A DNA stretch of 64,000 nt from Gordius sp. MW1 (Eukaryota; Nematomorpha; Gordioida; Gordea; Gordiidae), in contig CAXIYB010000001.1 in the NCBI GenBank assembly GCA_964036665.1, forward strand, positions 1 to 64,000, written 5' to 3'. Under the pieces are notes generated by a model, which made no database searches, was not told the DNA's origin, and was given only the letters and a program-made list of their open reading frames with translations. This document shows, piece by piece, positions 38,744 to 52,602 of the stretch. The number at the start of each line of letters is the position of its first letter. The first letter of the stretch is position 1. A program made the position numbers and the translations under genes.

Positions 38744-39935
38744 GGACAACGGACGGACAACGGAAGGACATCAGACGGACAAGGGACGGACAACGGACGG
38801 ACAACGGAAGGACATCAGACGGACAACGGACGGACAACGGAAGGACATCAGATGGACAAGGGACGGACAACGGATGGACAACGGAAGGACATCAGACGGA
38901 CAACGGACGGACAACGGAAGGACAACAAAAGGACATCAGACGGACAACGGACGGACAACAAAAGGACATCAGACGGACAACGGACGGACAACGGAAGGAC
39001 AACGGACGGACAACGGAAGGACAACGGAAGGACAACGGGCGGACAACGAACGGACAACGAACGGACAACGGACGGACAACGGAAGGACAACGGACGGACA
39101 ACGGAAGGACAACGGAAGGACAACGGGCGGACAACGGACGGACGACGGAAGGACAACGGGCGGACATCAGACGGACAACGGACGGACAACGGAAGGACAA
39201 CAAAAGGACATCAGACGGACAACGAACGGACAACGAACGGACAACGAACGGACAACGAACGGACAACGAACGGACAACGAACGGACAACGGACAGACAAC
39301 AAAAGGACATCAGACGGACAACGGACGGACAACGAACGGACAACGGACGGACAACGGACGGACAACGGACGGACAACAAAATGACATCAGACGGACAACG
39401 GACGGACAACGGAAGGACAACGGAAGGACAACGGAAGGACAACGGAAGGACAACGGACGGACAACGGACGGACAACGGACGGACAACGGAAGGACAACGG
39501 AAGGACAACGGGCGGACAACGAACGGACAACAAACGGACAACGGACAGACAACAAAAGGACATCTGACGGACAACGGAAGGACAACGGACGGACAACGGA
39601 CGGACAACGGAAGGACAACGGACGGACATCAGACGGACAACGGAAGGACAACGGACGGACAACGGACGGACAACGGAAGGACAACGGAAGGACAACGAAC
39701 GGACAACGAACGGACAACGGACAGACAACAAAAGGACATCTGACGGACAACGGAAGGACAACGGACGGACAACGGAAGGACAACGGAAGGACAACGGGCG
39801 GACAACGGACGGACAACGGAAGGACATCAGACGGACAACGAACGGACAACGGAAGGACAACAAAAGGACATCAGACGGACAACGAACGGACAACGAACGG
39901 ACAACGAACGGACGGACAACGGACGGACAACGGGC
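38744..39935 (+). repeat. 11-bp satellite, segment S12 (left block)
   Basis: A full left block, 11 bp (one GAACGGACAAC unit) longer than segment S9. GGACATCTGACGG markers are near 39557 and 39735. It ends with CAACGGGC at 39928-39935. Confidence 0.95.
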
Positions 39936-40129
39936 CAGGGTTTCTTTCAGAAAAAATGCTCCGGGGGGGTATTTTCAACTTCCGGGGGGGTAAAAATTTT
40001 TTTAATTGCTAAACCATTTTGTATAATATTTACTAATTTTTATTGGTGATATAAGTGATATATAAATTGATACATACACGCATAATCATTAAATAAATAC
40101 ATGTAATATTTTAACGGGCAAGTGTTCTT

Positions 40130-40306
40130 TTAAGAAAGTAACCGAATACTTCTTTGTTTTTTAAAGGCGTACTCCTTCATCGCCATATCTAGATATTCTT
40201 CAGTAGGAAGGTCAGCCCCTTCTATAGATATTCTCATACAGTGGTCTAAAGATATCTCCCCTAGCCTGTTTCTTAATGCAACCATAATTCGGTTCATTGC
40301 ACTAAA
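40130..40306 (-). pseudogene. hAT dimerisation-domain remnant (copy 4)
   Basis: FSAMNRI...LRNRLG fragment, unchanged relative to copy 1 as far as read. Confidence 0.76.
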
Positions 40307-40688
40307 GTAAGGGATAAAACAAGAGTTTTTCTTAATTCAGTCCCATCTTTACCTATTACAAACAAGCATATTCATGCCTTATTTATTATTTTATATAAAC
40401 ACAAATACCCATAGTATTCCCCAAACATATCTTCTCGCCTATTTCTAAATCAAAATCAAATAGATAAAAAAGATATTTTATCTATATCAGAATTTAAATG
40501 CATGACAGATAATTATCATTAGTTATAAACATTATTTTGTGTGTATAAATGTAAATACCATCTTTTTTATTTTGACAATCTATGGAATAAACCAGTTTCT
40601 CCACAGAATTATCCTCACCTTTTCATAATACATAATTGATTAGACAAAAAAGATCTTTTTTATATGCTTGCAAGCAAATTATAATTAG

Positions 40689-40925
40689 TTAATATACATT
40701 TAAAATGACCAATATTTTGTTAGTAATATAAATATAAATACCATCCTTTTCATTATAACATTGAATGGAACAAACCAGAGTTTTTTCTACAGAACAATTA
40801 TTCATATCTTCACCTGTTGCATAATTAAAATTATTCCAAATTAAATCATATTTACCATCCTTTTTATTAGACTTTTCCTTTTTACTAAAGTAGTGTAAAA
40901 GAGTACTTTTATATTTACCAGACAT
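40689..40925 (-). pseudogene. 78-codon putative N-terminal fragment (copy 4)
   Basis: Same 78 residues as in copy 1; part of the carried-along transposon. Confidence 0.45.
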
Positions 40926-41362
40926 CTATCTGCAATTCAAAAAAAACATAGAATGTATTATTTATAATAATTCTTTTTAAGTTTATAAGTAAGATAGTGA
41001 TTTAATAATTCTAAAAGCATTTATTTATGTTTAGTTACCTATTGATATATTAAAGATAATTTGTAACTTTCAAGATTGTAAATTTACGGTTCACAGATGT
41101 TAAAAAATGATGTCTATGAATAATTTCCACCTGATCTGTAAAAAAATTTAATTTCGCCAATTTTATATTTTTTATTGACAAATTAAAATAATTTATTGAA
41201 TTTCAATTTTAGCCTAAGCCTATTATTAATATAATTTATGACTTCATGGTGGAACCTCAGTTCATGTTCATGCTTCCTTCAATCAAAACTCTCCGGGGGG
41301 GGGTATTTGAAACTCCACGGGGAGGTATTACCCCCCCGGGCTCCCCCCTGAAAGAAACCCTG

Positions 41363-42700
41363 CAACGGGCGGACAACGGACGGACAACGGACGGACAACG
41401 GACGGACAACGGACGGACAACGGACATACAACGGGCGGACAACGTGCGGACAACGGAAGGACAACGGGCGGACAACGGACGGACAACGGAAGGACATCAG
41501 ACGGACAACGGACGGACAACTGAAGGACAACAAAAGGACATCAGACGGACAACGAACGGACAACGAACGGACAACGAACGGACAACGAACGGACAACGAA
41601 CGGACAACGAACGGACAACGAACGGACAACGAACGGACAACGGACAGACAACAAAAGGACATCACACGGTCAACGGACGTACAACGAACGGACAACGGGC
41701 GGACAACGGACGGACAACGGACGGACAACGAACGGACAACGAACGGATCACGGAAGGACAGGGAAGGACAACGGACGGACAACGGGCGGACTACGGAAGG
41801 ACAACGGGCGGACAACAAAAGGACATCAGACGGACAACGGACGGACAACGAACGGACAACGGACGGACAACGGGCGGACAACAAAAGGACATCAGACGGA
41901 CAACGGACGGACAACGGGCGGACAAAGGACGGACAACGGACGGACAACGGACATACAACGGGCGGACAACGGACGGACAACGGAAGGACATCAGACGGAC
42001 AACGGACGGACAACGGAAGGACAACAAAAGTACATCAGACGGACAACGAACGGACAACGAAAGGACAACGAACGGACAACGAACGGACAACGAACGGACA
42101 ACGGACGGACAACAAAAGGACATCCGACGGACAAGGGACGGACAACGGACGGACAACGGACGGACAACAAAAGGACATCAGACGGACAACGGACCGACAA
42201 CGGAAGGACAACGGACGGACAACGGAAGGACAACGGAAGAACAACGGAAGGACAACGAACGGACAACGAACGGACAAAGGACGGACAACGGACGGACAAC
42301 AGACGGACAACGGGCGGACAACGGACGGACAACGGAAGGACATCAGACGGACAAGGGACGGACAACGGATGGACAACGGAAGGACATCAGACGGACAACG
42401 GACGGACAACGGAAGGACAACAAAAGGACATCAGACGGACAACGGACGGACAACGGACGGACAACGGAAGGACAACGGACGGACAACGGAAGGACAACGG
42501 ACGGACAACGGAAGGACAACGGGCGGACAACGGACGGACAACGGACGGACAACGGAAGGACATCAGACGGACAACGGACGGACAACGGAAGGACAACGGA
42601 AGAACAACGGAAGGACAACGAACGGACAACGAACGGACAAAGGACGGACAACGGACGGACAACAGACGGACAACGGGCGGACAACGGACGGACAACGGAC
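41363..42700 (+). repeat. 11-bp satellite, segment S13 (right block)
   Basis: Has AACTGAAGGACAAC near 41518, a variant shared with the right blocks after copies 6 and 7. The marker ACGGTCAACGGACGTACAAC is near 41668 and the private AGGACATCCGACGG near 42119. Compared with segment S19 it contains 374 extra bases (34 units) in its second half, which includes a second AACGGAAGAACAACGG stretch (near 42233 and 42597). Confidence 0.95.
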
Positions 42701-43325
42701 GTAGCCAGCGGACGGCCAAAAAGTCATATTATCAACAGAATACTCTCACGGATTCAAACTTGTTGCCTCCTGACGGACAACGGACGGTCCGTCGTCCCTC
42801 CGTTGTCCGTCCGTCCTCCCTCCGTCGTCTCTCCGTCGTCCGTCCGTCGTCCCTCCGTCGTCCGTCCGTCGTCCCTCCGTCGTCCCTCCGTCGTCCCTCC
42901 GTCGTCCCTCCGTCGTCCCTCCGTCGTCCCTCCGTGCTATGCAATTTATTAAATTTTTTTTATCAAAAAATATTTTTTTCGACCTCAAATTTTTTTCCAT
43001 TTTTTTGTTCAACCATATAGGCCTCATGAAAATTTTTGATATCAGAAGTGAATTCCGTAAAAAAAATTTTTTTGATCAGAAAATATTTTTTCGACCTCAA
43101 AATTTTTTCAATTTTTTTGTAACACCATATAGGCCTCATGAAAATTTTCGATATCAGAGGTGAATTCCGAAAAAAAAAAATTTTTCGACTTGAAAATTTT
43201 TTAAATTTTTTTGTTCAACCATATAGGCTTCGTGAAAATTTCAGCGGACGGCTAAAAAGTCATATTATCAATGTTATTAACAAGAACAGAATACTCTCCG
43301 GGATTCAAACTTGTAGCCTCCTGAT
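42701..43325. repeat. C-island, copy 7 (625 bp, 13 inverted units)
   Basis: Inverted units at 42789-42931, then three AT monomers and D2. Confidence 0.92.
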
Positions 43326-44051
43326 GGACAACGGACGGACAACGGAAGGACATCAGACGGACAACGGACGGACAACGGACGGACAACGGAAGGACATCAG
43401 ACGGACAACGGACGGACAACGGAAGGACATCAGATGGACAAGGGACGGACAACGGATGGACAACGGAAGGACATCAGACGGACAACGGACGGACAACGGA
43501 AGGACAACAAAAGGACATCAGACGGACAACGGACGGACAACAAAAGGACATCAGACGGACAACGGACGGACAACGGAAGGACAACGGACGGACAACGGAA
43601 GGACAACGGAAGGACAACGGGCGGACAACGAACGGACAACGAACGGACAACGGACGGACAACGGAAGGACAACGGACGGACAACGGAAGGACAACGGAAG
43701 GACAACGGGCGGACAACGGACGGACGACGGAAGGACAACGAACGGACAACGAACGGACAACGAACGGACAACAGACAGACAACAAAAGGACATCTGACGG
43801 ACAACGGAAGGACAACGGACGGACAACGGACGGACAACGGACGGACAACGGAAGGACAACGGGCGTACAACGGACGGACAACGGACGGACAACGGACGGA
43901 CAACGGAAGGACATCAGACGGACAACGGACGGACAACGGAAGGACAACGGAAGGACAACGGAAGGACAACGAACGGACAACGAACGGACAACGGACGGAC
44001 AACGGACGGACAACAGACGGACAACGGGCGGACAACGGACGGACAACGGAC
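43326..44051 (+). repeat. 11-bp satellite, segment S14
   Basis: A short segment between two C-islands. It carries one GGACATCTGACGG marker near 43790 and the variant GGGCGTACAAC near 43861. It is matched in length and order by 56642-57367 at an offset of 13,316. Confidence 0.95.
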
Positions 44052-44508
44052 GTAGCCAGCGGACGGCCAAAAAGTCATATTATCAACAGAATACTCTCAC
44101 GGATTCAAACTTGTTGCCTCCTGACGGACAACGGACGGTCCGTCGTCCCTCCGTTGTCCGTCCGTCCTCCCTCCGTCGTCTCTCCGTCGTCCGTCCGTCG
44201 TCCCTCTGTCGTCCCTCCGTCGTCCCTCCGTGCTATGCAATTTATTAAATTTTTTTATCAAAAAATATTTTTTTCGACCTCAAAATTTTTTCAATTTTTT
44301 TGTAACACCATATAGGCCTCATGAAAATTTTCGATATCAGAGGTGAATTCCGACAAAAAAAAATTTTTCGACTTGAAAATTTTTTAAATTTTTTTGTTCA
44401 ACCATATAGGCTTCGTGAAAATTTCAGCGGACGGCTAAAAAGTCATATTATCAATGTTATTAACAAGAACAGAATACTCTCCGGGATTCAAACTTGTAGC
44501 CTCCTGAT
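44052..44508. repeat. C-island, copy 8 (457 bp, 8 inverted units, one AT monomer lost)
   Basis: Inverted units at 44140-44227, including the variant CTGTCGTCCCT. Only two AT monomers remain: the start of monomer 1 runs directly into the body of monomer 2. Versus copy 1 it is 146 bp shorter, which equals three inverted units (33), one monomer period (112) and one T in a T run. CCGACAAAAA replaces CCGAAAAAAA. Confidence 0.92.
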
Positions 44509-46668
44509 GGACAACGGACGGACAACGGAAGGACATCAGACGGACAAGGGACGGACAACGGACGGACAACGGAAGGACATCAGACGGACAACGGACGGAC
44601 AACGGAAGGACATCAGATGGACAAGGGACGGACAACGGATGGACAACGGAAGGACATCAGACGGACAACGGACGGACAACGGAAGGACAACAAAAGGACA
44701 TCAGACGGACAACGGACGGACAACAAAAGGACATCAGACGGACAACGGACGGACAACGGAAGGACAACGGACGGACAACGGAAGGACAACGGAAGGACAA
44801 CGGGCGGACAACGAACGGACAACGAACGGACAACGGACGGACAACGGAAGGACAACGGACGGACAACGGAAGGACAACGGAAGGACAACGGGCGGACAAC
44901 GGACGGACAACGGAAGGACAACGGGCGGACATCAGACGGACAATGGAAGTACAACGGAAGGACAACGGAAGGACAACGGGCGGACAACGGACGGACAACG
45001 GAAGGACATCAGACGGACAACGAACGGACAACGGAAGGACAACAAAAGGACATCAGACGGACAACGAACGGACAACGAACGGACAACGAACGGACAACGG
45101 ACGGACAACAAAAGGACATCAGATGGACAAAGAACGGACAACGGAAGGACAACGGGCGGACAACGGACGGACAACAAAAGGACATCAGACGGACAACGGA
45201 AGGACAACGGACGGACAACGGAAGGAGAACGGACGGACAATGGGCGGACAACGGACAGACAACGGACGGACAACGGACGGACAACGGAAGGACAACGGAC
45301 GGACAACGGACGGACAACGGAAGGACATTAGACGGACAAGGGACGGACAACGGACGGACAACGGAAGGACATCAGACGGACAACGGACGGACAACGGAAG
45401 GACATCAGACGGACAAGGGACGGACAACGGATGGACAACGGAAGGACATCAGACGGACAACGGACGGACAACGGAAGGACAACGGACGGACAACGGACGG
45501 ACAACGGAAGGACAACGGGCGGACAACGGACGGACAACGGAAGGACATCAGACGGACAACGAACGGACAACGGAAGGACAACAAAAGGACATCAGACGGA
45601 CAAGGGACGGACAACGAACGGACAACGGACGGACAACGGACGGACAACAAAAGGACAACGGAAGGACAACGGAAGGACAACGGACGGACAACGGAAGGAC
45701 AACGGGCGGACAACGGACGGACAACGAAAGGACATCAGACGGACAACGAACGGACAACGAACGGACAACGGACGGACAACAAAAGGACATCAGACGCACA
45801 AGGGACGGACAACGAACGGACAACGGACGGACAACGGACGGACAACAAAAGGACATCAGACGGACAACGGACGGACAACGGAAGGACAACGGAAGGACAA
45901 CGGGCGGACAACGGACGGACAACGGACGGAGAACGGAAGGACAACGGAAGGACAACGGGCCGACAACGGACGGACAACGGACGGACAACGGGCGGACAAC
46001 GGACGGACAACGGGCGGACAACGGAAGGACAACAAAAGGACATCAGACGGACAACGAACGGACAACGAACGGACAACGAACGGACAACGAACGGACAACG
46101 GACGGACAACAAAATGACATCAGACAGACAACGGACGGACAACGGAAGGACAACGGAAGGACAACGGAAGGACAACGGAAGGACAACGGACGGACAACGG
46201 ACGGACAACGGACGGACAACGGAAGGACAACGGAAGGACAACGGGCGGACAACGAACGGACAACAAACGGACAACGGACAGACAACAAAAGGACATCTGA
46301 CGGACAACGGAAGGACAACGGACGGACAACGGACGGACAACGGAAGGACAACGGACGGACATCAGACGGACAACGGAAGGACAACGGACGGACAACGGAC
46401 GGACAACGGAAGGACAACGGAAGGACAACGAACGGACAACGAACGGACAACGGACAGACAACAAAAGGACATCTGACGGACAACGGAAGGACAACGGACG
46501 GACAACGGAAGGACAACGGAAGGACAACGGGCGGACAACGGACGGACAACGGAAGGACATCAGACGGACAACGAACGGACAACGGAAGGACAACAAAAGG
46601 ACATCAGACGGACAACGAACGGACAACGAACGGACAACGAACGGACGGACAACGGACGGACAACGGGC
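44509..46668 (+). repeat. 11-bp satellite, segment S15
   Basis: The first 1.5 kb, to about 46020, matches 57825-59336 at an offset of 13,316, including rare variants ACAATGGAAGTACAACGG (near 44941), GGACATTAGACGG (near 45326) and CAGACGCACAAGGG (near 45792). After that it switches to left-block sequence with GGACATCTGACGG near 46293 and 46470. It ends with CAACGGGC at 46661-46668. The switch is a candidate recombination breakpoint. Confidence 0.95.
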
Positions 46669-46862
46669 CAGGGTTTCTTTCAGAAAAAATGCTCCGGGGG
46701 GGTATTTTCAACTTCCGGGGGGGTAAAAATTTTTTTAATTGCTAAACCATTTTGTATAATATTTACTAATTTTTATTGGTGATATAAGTGATATATAAAT
46801 TGATACATACACGCATAATCATTAAATAAATACATGTAATATTTTAACGGGCAAGTGTTCTT

Positions 46863-47039
46863 TTAAGAAAGTAACCGAATACTTCTTTGTTTTTTAAAGG
46901 CGTACTCCTTCATCGCCATATCTAGATATTCTTCAGTAGGAAGGTCAGCCCCTTCTATAGATATTCTCATACAGTGGTCTAAAGATATCTCCCCTAGCCT
47001 GTTTCTTAATGCAACCATAATTCGGTTCATTGCACTAAA
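46863..47039 (-). pseudogene. hAT dimerisation-domain remnant (copy 5)
   Basis: FSAMNRI...LRNRLG fragment at the usual distance from the left terminus. Confidence 0.76.
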
Positions 47040-47420
47040 GTAAGGGATAAAACAAGAGTTTTTCTTAATTCAGTCCCATCTTTACCTATTACAAACAAAC
47101 ATATTCATGCCTTATTTATTATTTTATATAAACACAAATACCCATAGTATTCCCCAAACATATCTTCTCGCCTATTTCTAAATCAAAATCAAATAGATAA
47201 AAAAGATATTTTATCTATATCAGAATTTAAATCATGACAGATAATTATCATTAGTTATAAACATTATTTTGTGTGTATAAATGTAAATACCATCTTTTTT
47301 ATTTTGACAATCTATGGAATAAACCAGTTTCTCCACAGAATTATCCTCACCTTTTCATAATACATAATTGATTAGACAAAAAAGATCTTTTTTATATGCT
47401 TGCAAGCAAATTATAATTAG

Positions 47421-47657
47421 TTAATATACATTTAAAATGACCAATATTTTGTTAGTAATATAAATATAAATACCATCCTTTTCATTATAACATTGAATGG
47501 AACAAACCAGAGTTTTTTCTACAGAACAATTATTCATATCTTCACCTGTTGCATAATTAAAATTATTCCAAATTAAATCATATTTACCATCCTTTTTATT
47601 AGACTTTTCCTTTTTACTAAAGTAGTGTAAAAGAGTACTTTTATATTTACCAGACAT
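47421..47657 (-). pseudogene. 78-codon putative N-terminal fragment (copy 5)
   Basis: Same 78 residues; shifted one base relative to the element start by the upstream 1-bp deletion. Confidence 0.45.
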
Positions 47658-48097
47658 CTATCTGCAATTCAAAAAAAACATAGAATGTATTATTTATAAT
47701 AATTCTTTTTAAGTTTATAAGTAAGATAGTGATTTAATAATTCTAAAAGCATTTATTTATGTTTAGTTACCTATTGATATATTAAAGATAATTTGTAACT
47801 TTCAAGATTGTAAATTTACGGTTCACAGATGTTAAAAAATGATGTCTATGAATAATTTCCACCTGATCTGTAAAAAAATTTAATTTCGCCAATTTTATAT
47901 TTTTTATTGACAAATTAAAATAATTTATTGAATTTCAATTTTAGCCTAAGCCTATTATTAATATAATTTATGACTTCATGGTGGAACCTCAGTTCATGTT
48001 CATGCTTCCTTCAATCAAAACTCTCCGGGGGGGGGGGGTATTTGAAACTCCACGGGGAGGTATTACCCCCCCGGGCTCCCCCCTGAAAGAAACCCTG

Positions 48098-49413
48098 CAA
48101 CGGGCGGACAACGGACGGACAACGGACGGACAACGGACGGACAACGGACGGACAACGGACATACAACGGGCGGACAACGTGCGGACAACGGAAGGACAAC
48201 GGGCGGACAACGGACGGACAACGGAAGGACATCAGACGGACAACGGACGGACAACGGAAGGACAACAAAAGGACATCAGACGGACAACGAACGGACAACG
48301 AACGGACAACGAACGGACAACGAACGGACAACGAACGGACAACGAACGGACAACGGACAGACAACAAAAGGACATCACACGGTCAACGGACGTACAACGA
48401 ACGGACAACGGGCGGACAACGGACGGACAACGGACGGACAACGAACGGACAACGAACGGATCACGGAAGGACAGGGAAGGACAACGGACGGACAACGGGC
48501 GGACTACGGAAGGACAACGGGCGGACAACAAAAGGACATCAGACGGACAACGGACGGACAACGAACGGACAACGGACGGACAACGGGCGGACAACAAAAG
48601 GACATCAGACGGACAACGGACGGACAACGGGCGGACAAAGGACGGACAACGGACGGACAACGGACATACAACGGGTGGACAACGAAAGGACAACGAACGG
48701 ACAACGAACGGACAACGAACGGACAACGGACGGACAACAAAAGGACATCAGACGGACAAGGGACGGACAACGGACGGACAACGGACGGACAACAAAAGGA
48801 CATCAGACGGACAACGGACGGACAACGGAAGGACAACGGACGGACAACGGAAGGACAACGGACGGACAACGGACGGACAACGGACGGACAACGGACGGAC
48901 AACGGACGGACAACGGAAGGACATCAGACGGACAACGGACGGACAACGGAAGGACAACGGAAGGACAACGGGCGGACAACGGACGGACAACGGACGGACA
49001 ACGGAAGGACATCAGACGGACAAGGGACGGACAACGGACGGACAACGGAAGGACATCAGACGGACAAGGGACGGACAACGGATGGACAACGGAAGGACAT
49101 CAGACGGACAACGGACGGACAACGGAAGGACAACAAAAGGACATCAGACGGACAACGGACGGACAACGGACGGACAACGGAAGGACAACGGACGGACAAC
49201 GGAAGGACAACGGACGGACAACGGAAGGACAACGGGCGGACAACGGACGGACAACGGACGGACAACGGAAGGACATCAGACGGACAACGGACGGACAACG
49301 GAAGGACAACGGAAGAACAACGGAAGGACAACGAACGGACAACGAACGGACAAAGGACGGACAACGGACGGACAACAGACGGACAACGGGCGGACAACGG
49401 ACGGACAACGGAC
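48098..49413 (+). repeat. 11-bp satellite, segment S16 (right block)
   Basis: Carries the ACGGTCAACGGACGTACAAC marker near 48380 and a private GGGTGGACAAC near 48675. It ends with AACGGAAGAACAACGG near 49312, the usual approach to a C-island. Confidence 0.95.
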
Positions 49414-50016
49414 GTAGCCAGCGGACGGCCAAAAAGTCATATTATCAACAGAATACTCTCACGGATTCAAACTTGTTGCCTCCTGACGGACAACGGACGG
49501 TCCGTCGTCCCTCCGTTGTCCGTCCGTCCTCCCTCCGTCGTCTCTCCGTCGTCCGTCCGTCGTCCCTCCGTCGTCCGTCCGTCGTCCCTCCGTCGTCCCT
49601 CCGTCGTCCCTCCGTCGTCCCTCCGTGCTATGCAATTTATTAAATTTTTTTTATCAAAAAATATTTTTTTCGACCTCAAATTTTTTTCCATTTTTTTGTT
49701 CAACCATATAGGCCTCATGAAAATTTTTGATATCAGAAGTGAATTCCGTAAAAAAAATTTTTTTGATCAGAAAATATTTTTTCGACCTCAAAATTTTTTC
49801 AATTTTTTTGTAACACCATATAGGCCTCATGAAAATTTTCGATATCAGAGGTGAATTCCGAAAAAAAAAAATTTTTCGACTTGAAAATTTTTTAAATTTT
49901 TTTGTTCAACCATATAGGCTTCGTGAAAATTTCAGCGGACGGCTAAAAAGTCATATTATCAATGTTATTAACAAGAACAGAATACTCTCCGGGATTCAAA
50001 CTTGTAGCCTCCTGAT
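49414..50016. repeat. C-island, copy 9 (603 bp, 11 inverted units)
   Basis: Inverted units at 49502-49622; three AT monomers; same length as copies 1 and 5. Confidence 0.92.
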
Positions 50017-51175
50017 GGACAACGGACGGACAACGGAAGGACATCAGACGGACAAGGGACGGACAACGGACGGACAACGGAAGGACATCAGACGGACAAC
50101 GGACGGACAACGGAAGGACATCAGATGGACAAGGGACGGACAACGGATGGACAACGGAAGGACATCAGACGGACAACGGACGGACAACGGAAGGACAACA
50201 AAAGGACATCAGACGGACAACGGACGGACAACGGAAGGACAACGGACGGACAACGGAAGGACAACGGAAGGACAACGGGCGGACAACGAACGGACAACGA
50301 ACGGACAACGGACGGACAACGGAAGGACAACGGACGGACAACGGAAGGACAACGGAAGGACAACGGGCGGACGACGGACGGACGACGGAAGGACAACGGG
50401 CGGACATCAGACGGACAACGGACGGACAACGGAAGGACAACAAAAGGACATCAGACGGACAACGAACGGACAACGAACGGACAACGAACGGACAACGAAC
50501 GGACAACGAACGGACAACGAACGGACAACGGACAGACAACAAAAGGACATCAGACGGACAACGGACGGACAACGAACGGACAACGGACGGACAACGGACG
50601 GACAACGGACGGACAACAAAATGACATCAGACGGACAACGGACGGACAACGGAAGGACAACGGAAGGACAACGGAAGGACAACGGAAGGACAACGGACGG
50701 ACAACGGACGGACAACGGACGGACAACGGAAGGACAACGGAAGGACAACGGGCGGACAACGAACGGACAACAAACGGACAACGGACAGACAACAAAAGGA
50801 CATCTGACGGACAACGGAAGGACAACGGACGGACAACGGACGGACAACGGAAGGACAACGGACGGACATCAGACGGACAACGGAAGGACAACGGACGGAC
50901 AACGGACGGACAACGGAAGGACAACGGAAGGACAACGAACGGACAACGAACGGACAACGGACAGACAACAAAAGGACATCTGACGGACAACGGAAGGACA
51001 ACGGACGGACAACGGAAGGACAACGGAAGGACAACGGGCGGACAACGGACGGACAACGGAAGGACATCAGACGGACAACGAACGGACAACGGAAGGACAA
51101 CAAAAGGACATCAGACGGACAACGAACGGACAACGAACGGACAACGAACGGACGGACAACGGACGGACAACGGGC
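50017..51175 (+). repeat. 11-bp satellite, segment S17 (left block)
   Basis: A left block 33 bp (three units) shorter than segment S12: one AAAAGGACATC pair and a neighbouring core unit are missing near 50215. A private GGGCGGACGACGG occurs near 50370. CAACGGGC is at 51168-51175. Confidence 0.95.
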
Positions 51176-51369
51176 CAGGGTTTCTTTCAGAAAAAATGCT
51201 CCGGGGGGGTATTTTCAACTTCCGGGGGGGTAAAAATTTTTTTAATTGCTAAACCATTTTGTATAATATTTACTAATTTTTATTGGTGATATAAGTGATA
51301 TATAAATTGATACATACACGCATAATCATTAAATAAATACATGTAATATTTTAACGGGCAAGTGTTCTT

Positions 51370-51546
51370 TTAAGAAAGTAACCGAATACTTCTTTGTTTT
51401 TTAAAGGCGTACTCCTTCATCGCCATATCTAGATATTCTTCAGTAGGAAGGTCAGCCCCTTCTATAGATATTCTCATACAGTGGTCTAAAGATATCTCCC
51501 CTAGCCTGTTTCTTAATGCAACCATAATTCGGTTCATTGCACTAAA
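51370..51546 (-). pseudogene. hAT dimerisation-domain remnant (copy 6)
   Basis: FSAMNRI...LRNRLG fragment ending in the shared TAA. Confidence 0.76.
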
Positions 51547-51928
51547 GTAAGGGATAAAACAAGAGTTTTTCTTAATTCAGTCCCATCTTTACCTATTACA
51601 AACAAGCATATTCATGCCTTATTTATTATTTTATATAAACACAAATACCCATAGTATTCCCCAAACATATCTTCTCGCCTATTTCTAAATCAAAATCAAA
51701 TAGATAAAAAAGATATTTTATCTATATCAGAATTTAAATGCATGACAGATAATTATCATTAGTTATAAACATTATTTTGTGTGTATAAATGTAAATACCA
51801 TCTTTTTTATTTTGACAATCTATGGAATAAACCAGTTTCTCCACAGAATTATCCTCACCTTTTCATAATACATAATTGATTAGACAAAAAAGATCTTTTT
51901 TATATGCTTGCAAGCAAATTATAATTAG

Positions 51929-52165
51929 TTAATATACATTTAAAATGACCAATATTTTGTTAGTAATATAAATATAAATACCATCCTTTTCATTATAACA
52001 TTGAATGGAACAAACCAGAGTTTTTTCTACAGAACAATTATTCATATCTTCACCTGTTGCATAATTAAAATTATTCCAAATTAAATCATATTTACCATCC
52101 TTTTTATTAGACTTTTCCTTTTTACTAAAGTAGTGTAAAAGAGTACTTTTATATTTACCAGACAT
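51929..52165 (-). pseudogene. 78-codon putative N-terminal fragment (copy 6)
   Basis: Same 78 residues as in copy 1. Confidence 0.45.
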
Positions 52166-52602
52166 CTATCTGCAATTCAAAAAAAACATAGAATGTATTA
52201 TTTATAATAATTCTTTTTAAGTTTATAAGTAAGATAGTGATTTAATAATTCTAAAAGCATTTATTTATGTTTAGTTACCTATTGATATATTAAAGATAAT
52301 TTGTAACTTTCAAGATTGTAAATTTACGGTTCACAGATGTTAAAAAATGATGTCTATGAATAATTTCCACCTGATCTGTAAAAAAATTTAATTTCGCCAA
52401 TTTTATATTTTTTATTGACAAATTAAAATAATTTATTGAATTTCAATTTTAGCCTAAGCCTATTATTAATATAATTTATGACTTCATGGTGGAACCTCAG
52501 TTCATGTTCATGCTTCCTTCAATCAAAACTCTCCGGGGGGGGGTATTTGAAACTCCACGGGGAGGTATTACCCCCCCGGGCTCCCCCCTGAAAGAAACCC
52601 TG

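Larger units (their letters stand above)
39936..41362 (-). mobile_element. hAT-L transposon, copy 4 (1,427 bp)
   Basis: Complete, with CAACGGGC at 39928-39935 and 41363-41370 and a 9-base G run. It reads AAACAAGCATATTC near 40361, a substitution shared only with copies 6 and 7. The copy at 53626 lies 13,690 bp away with matching flanks. Confidence 0.93.
46669..48097 (-). mobile_element. hAT-L transposon, copy 5 (1,429 bp)
   Basis: Complete, with CAACGGGC at 46661-46668 and 48098-48105. The G run is 12 bases, but one base is deleted near 47233 (AAATCATGAC where others have AAATGCATGAC), giving 1,429 bp. The deletion lies left of the 78-codon frame and does not affect it. It reads AAACAAACATATTC. 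Confidence 0.93.
51176..52602 (-). mobile_element. hAT-L transposon, copy 6 (1,427 bp)
   Basis: Complete, with CAACGGGC at 51168-51175 and 52603-52610 and a 9-base G run. It has the AAACAAGCATATTC substitution of copies 4 and 7. It is the left member of the closest pair, 2,450 bp start-to-start from copy 7. Confidence 0.93.
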
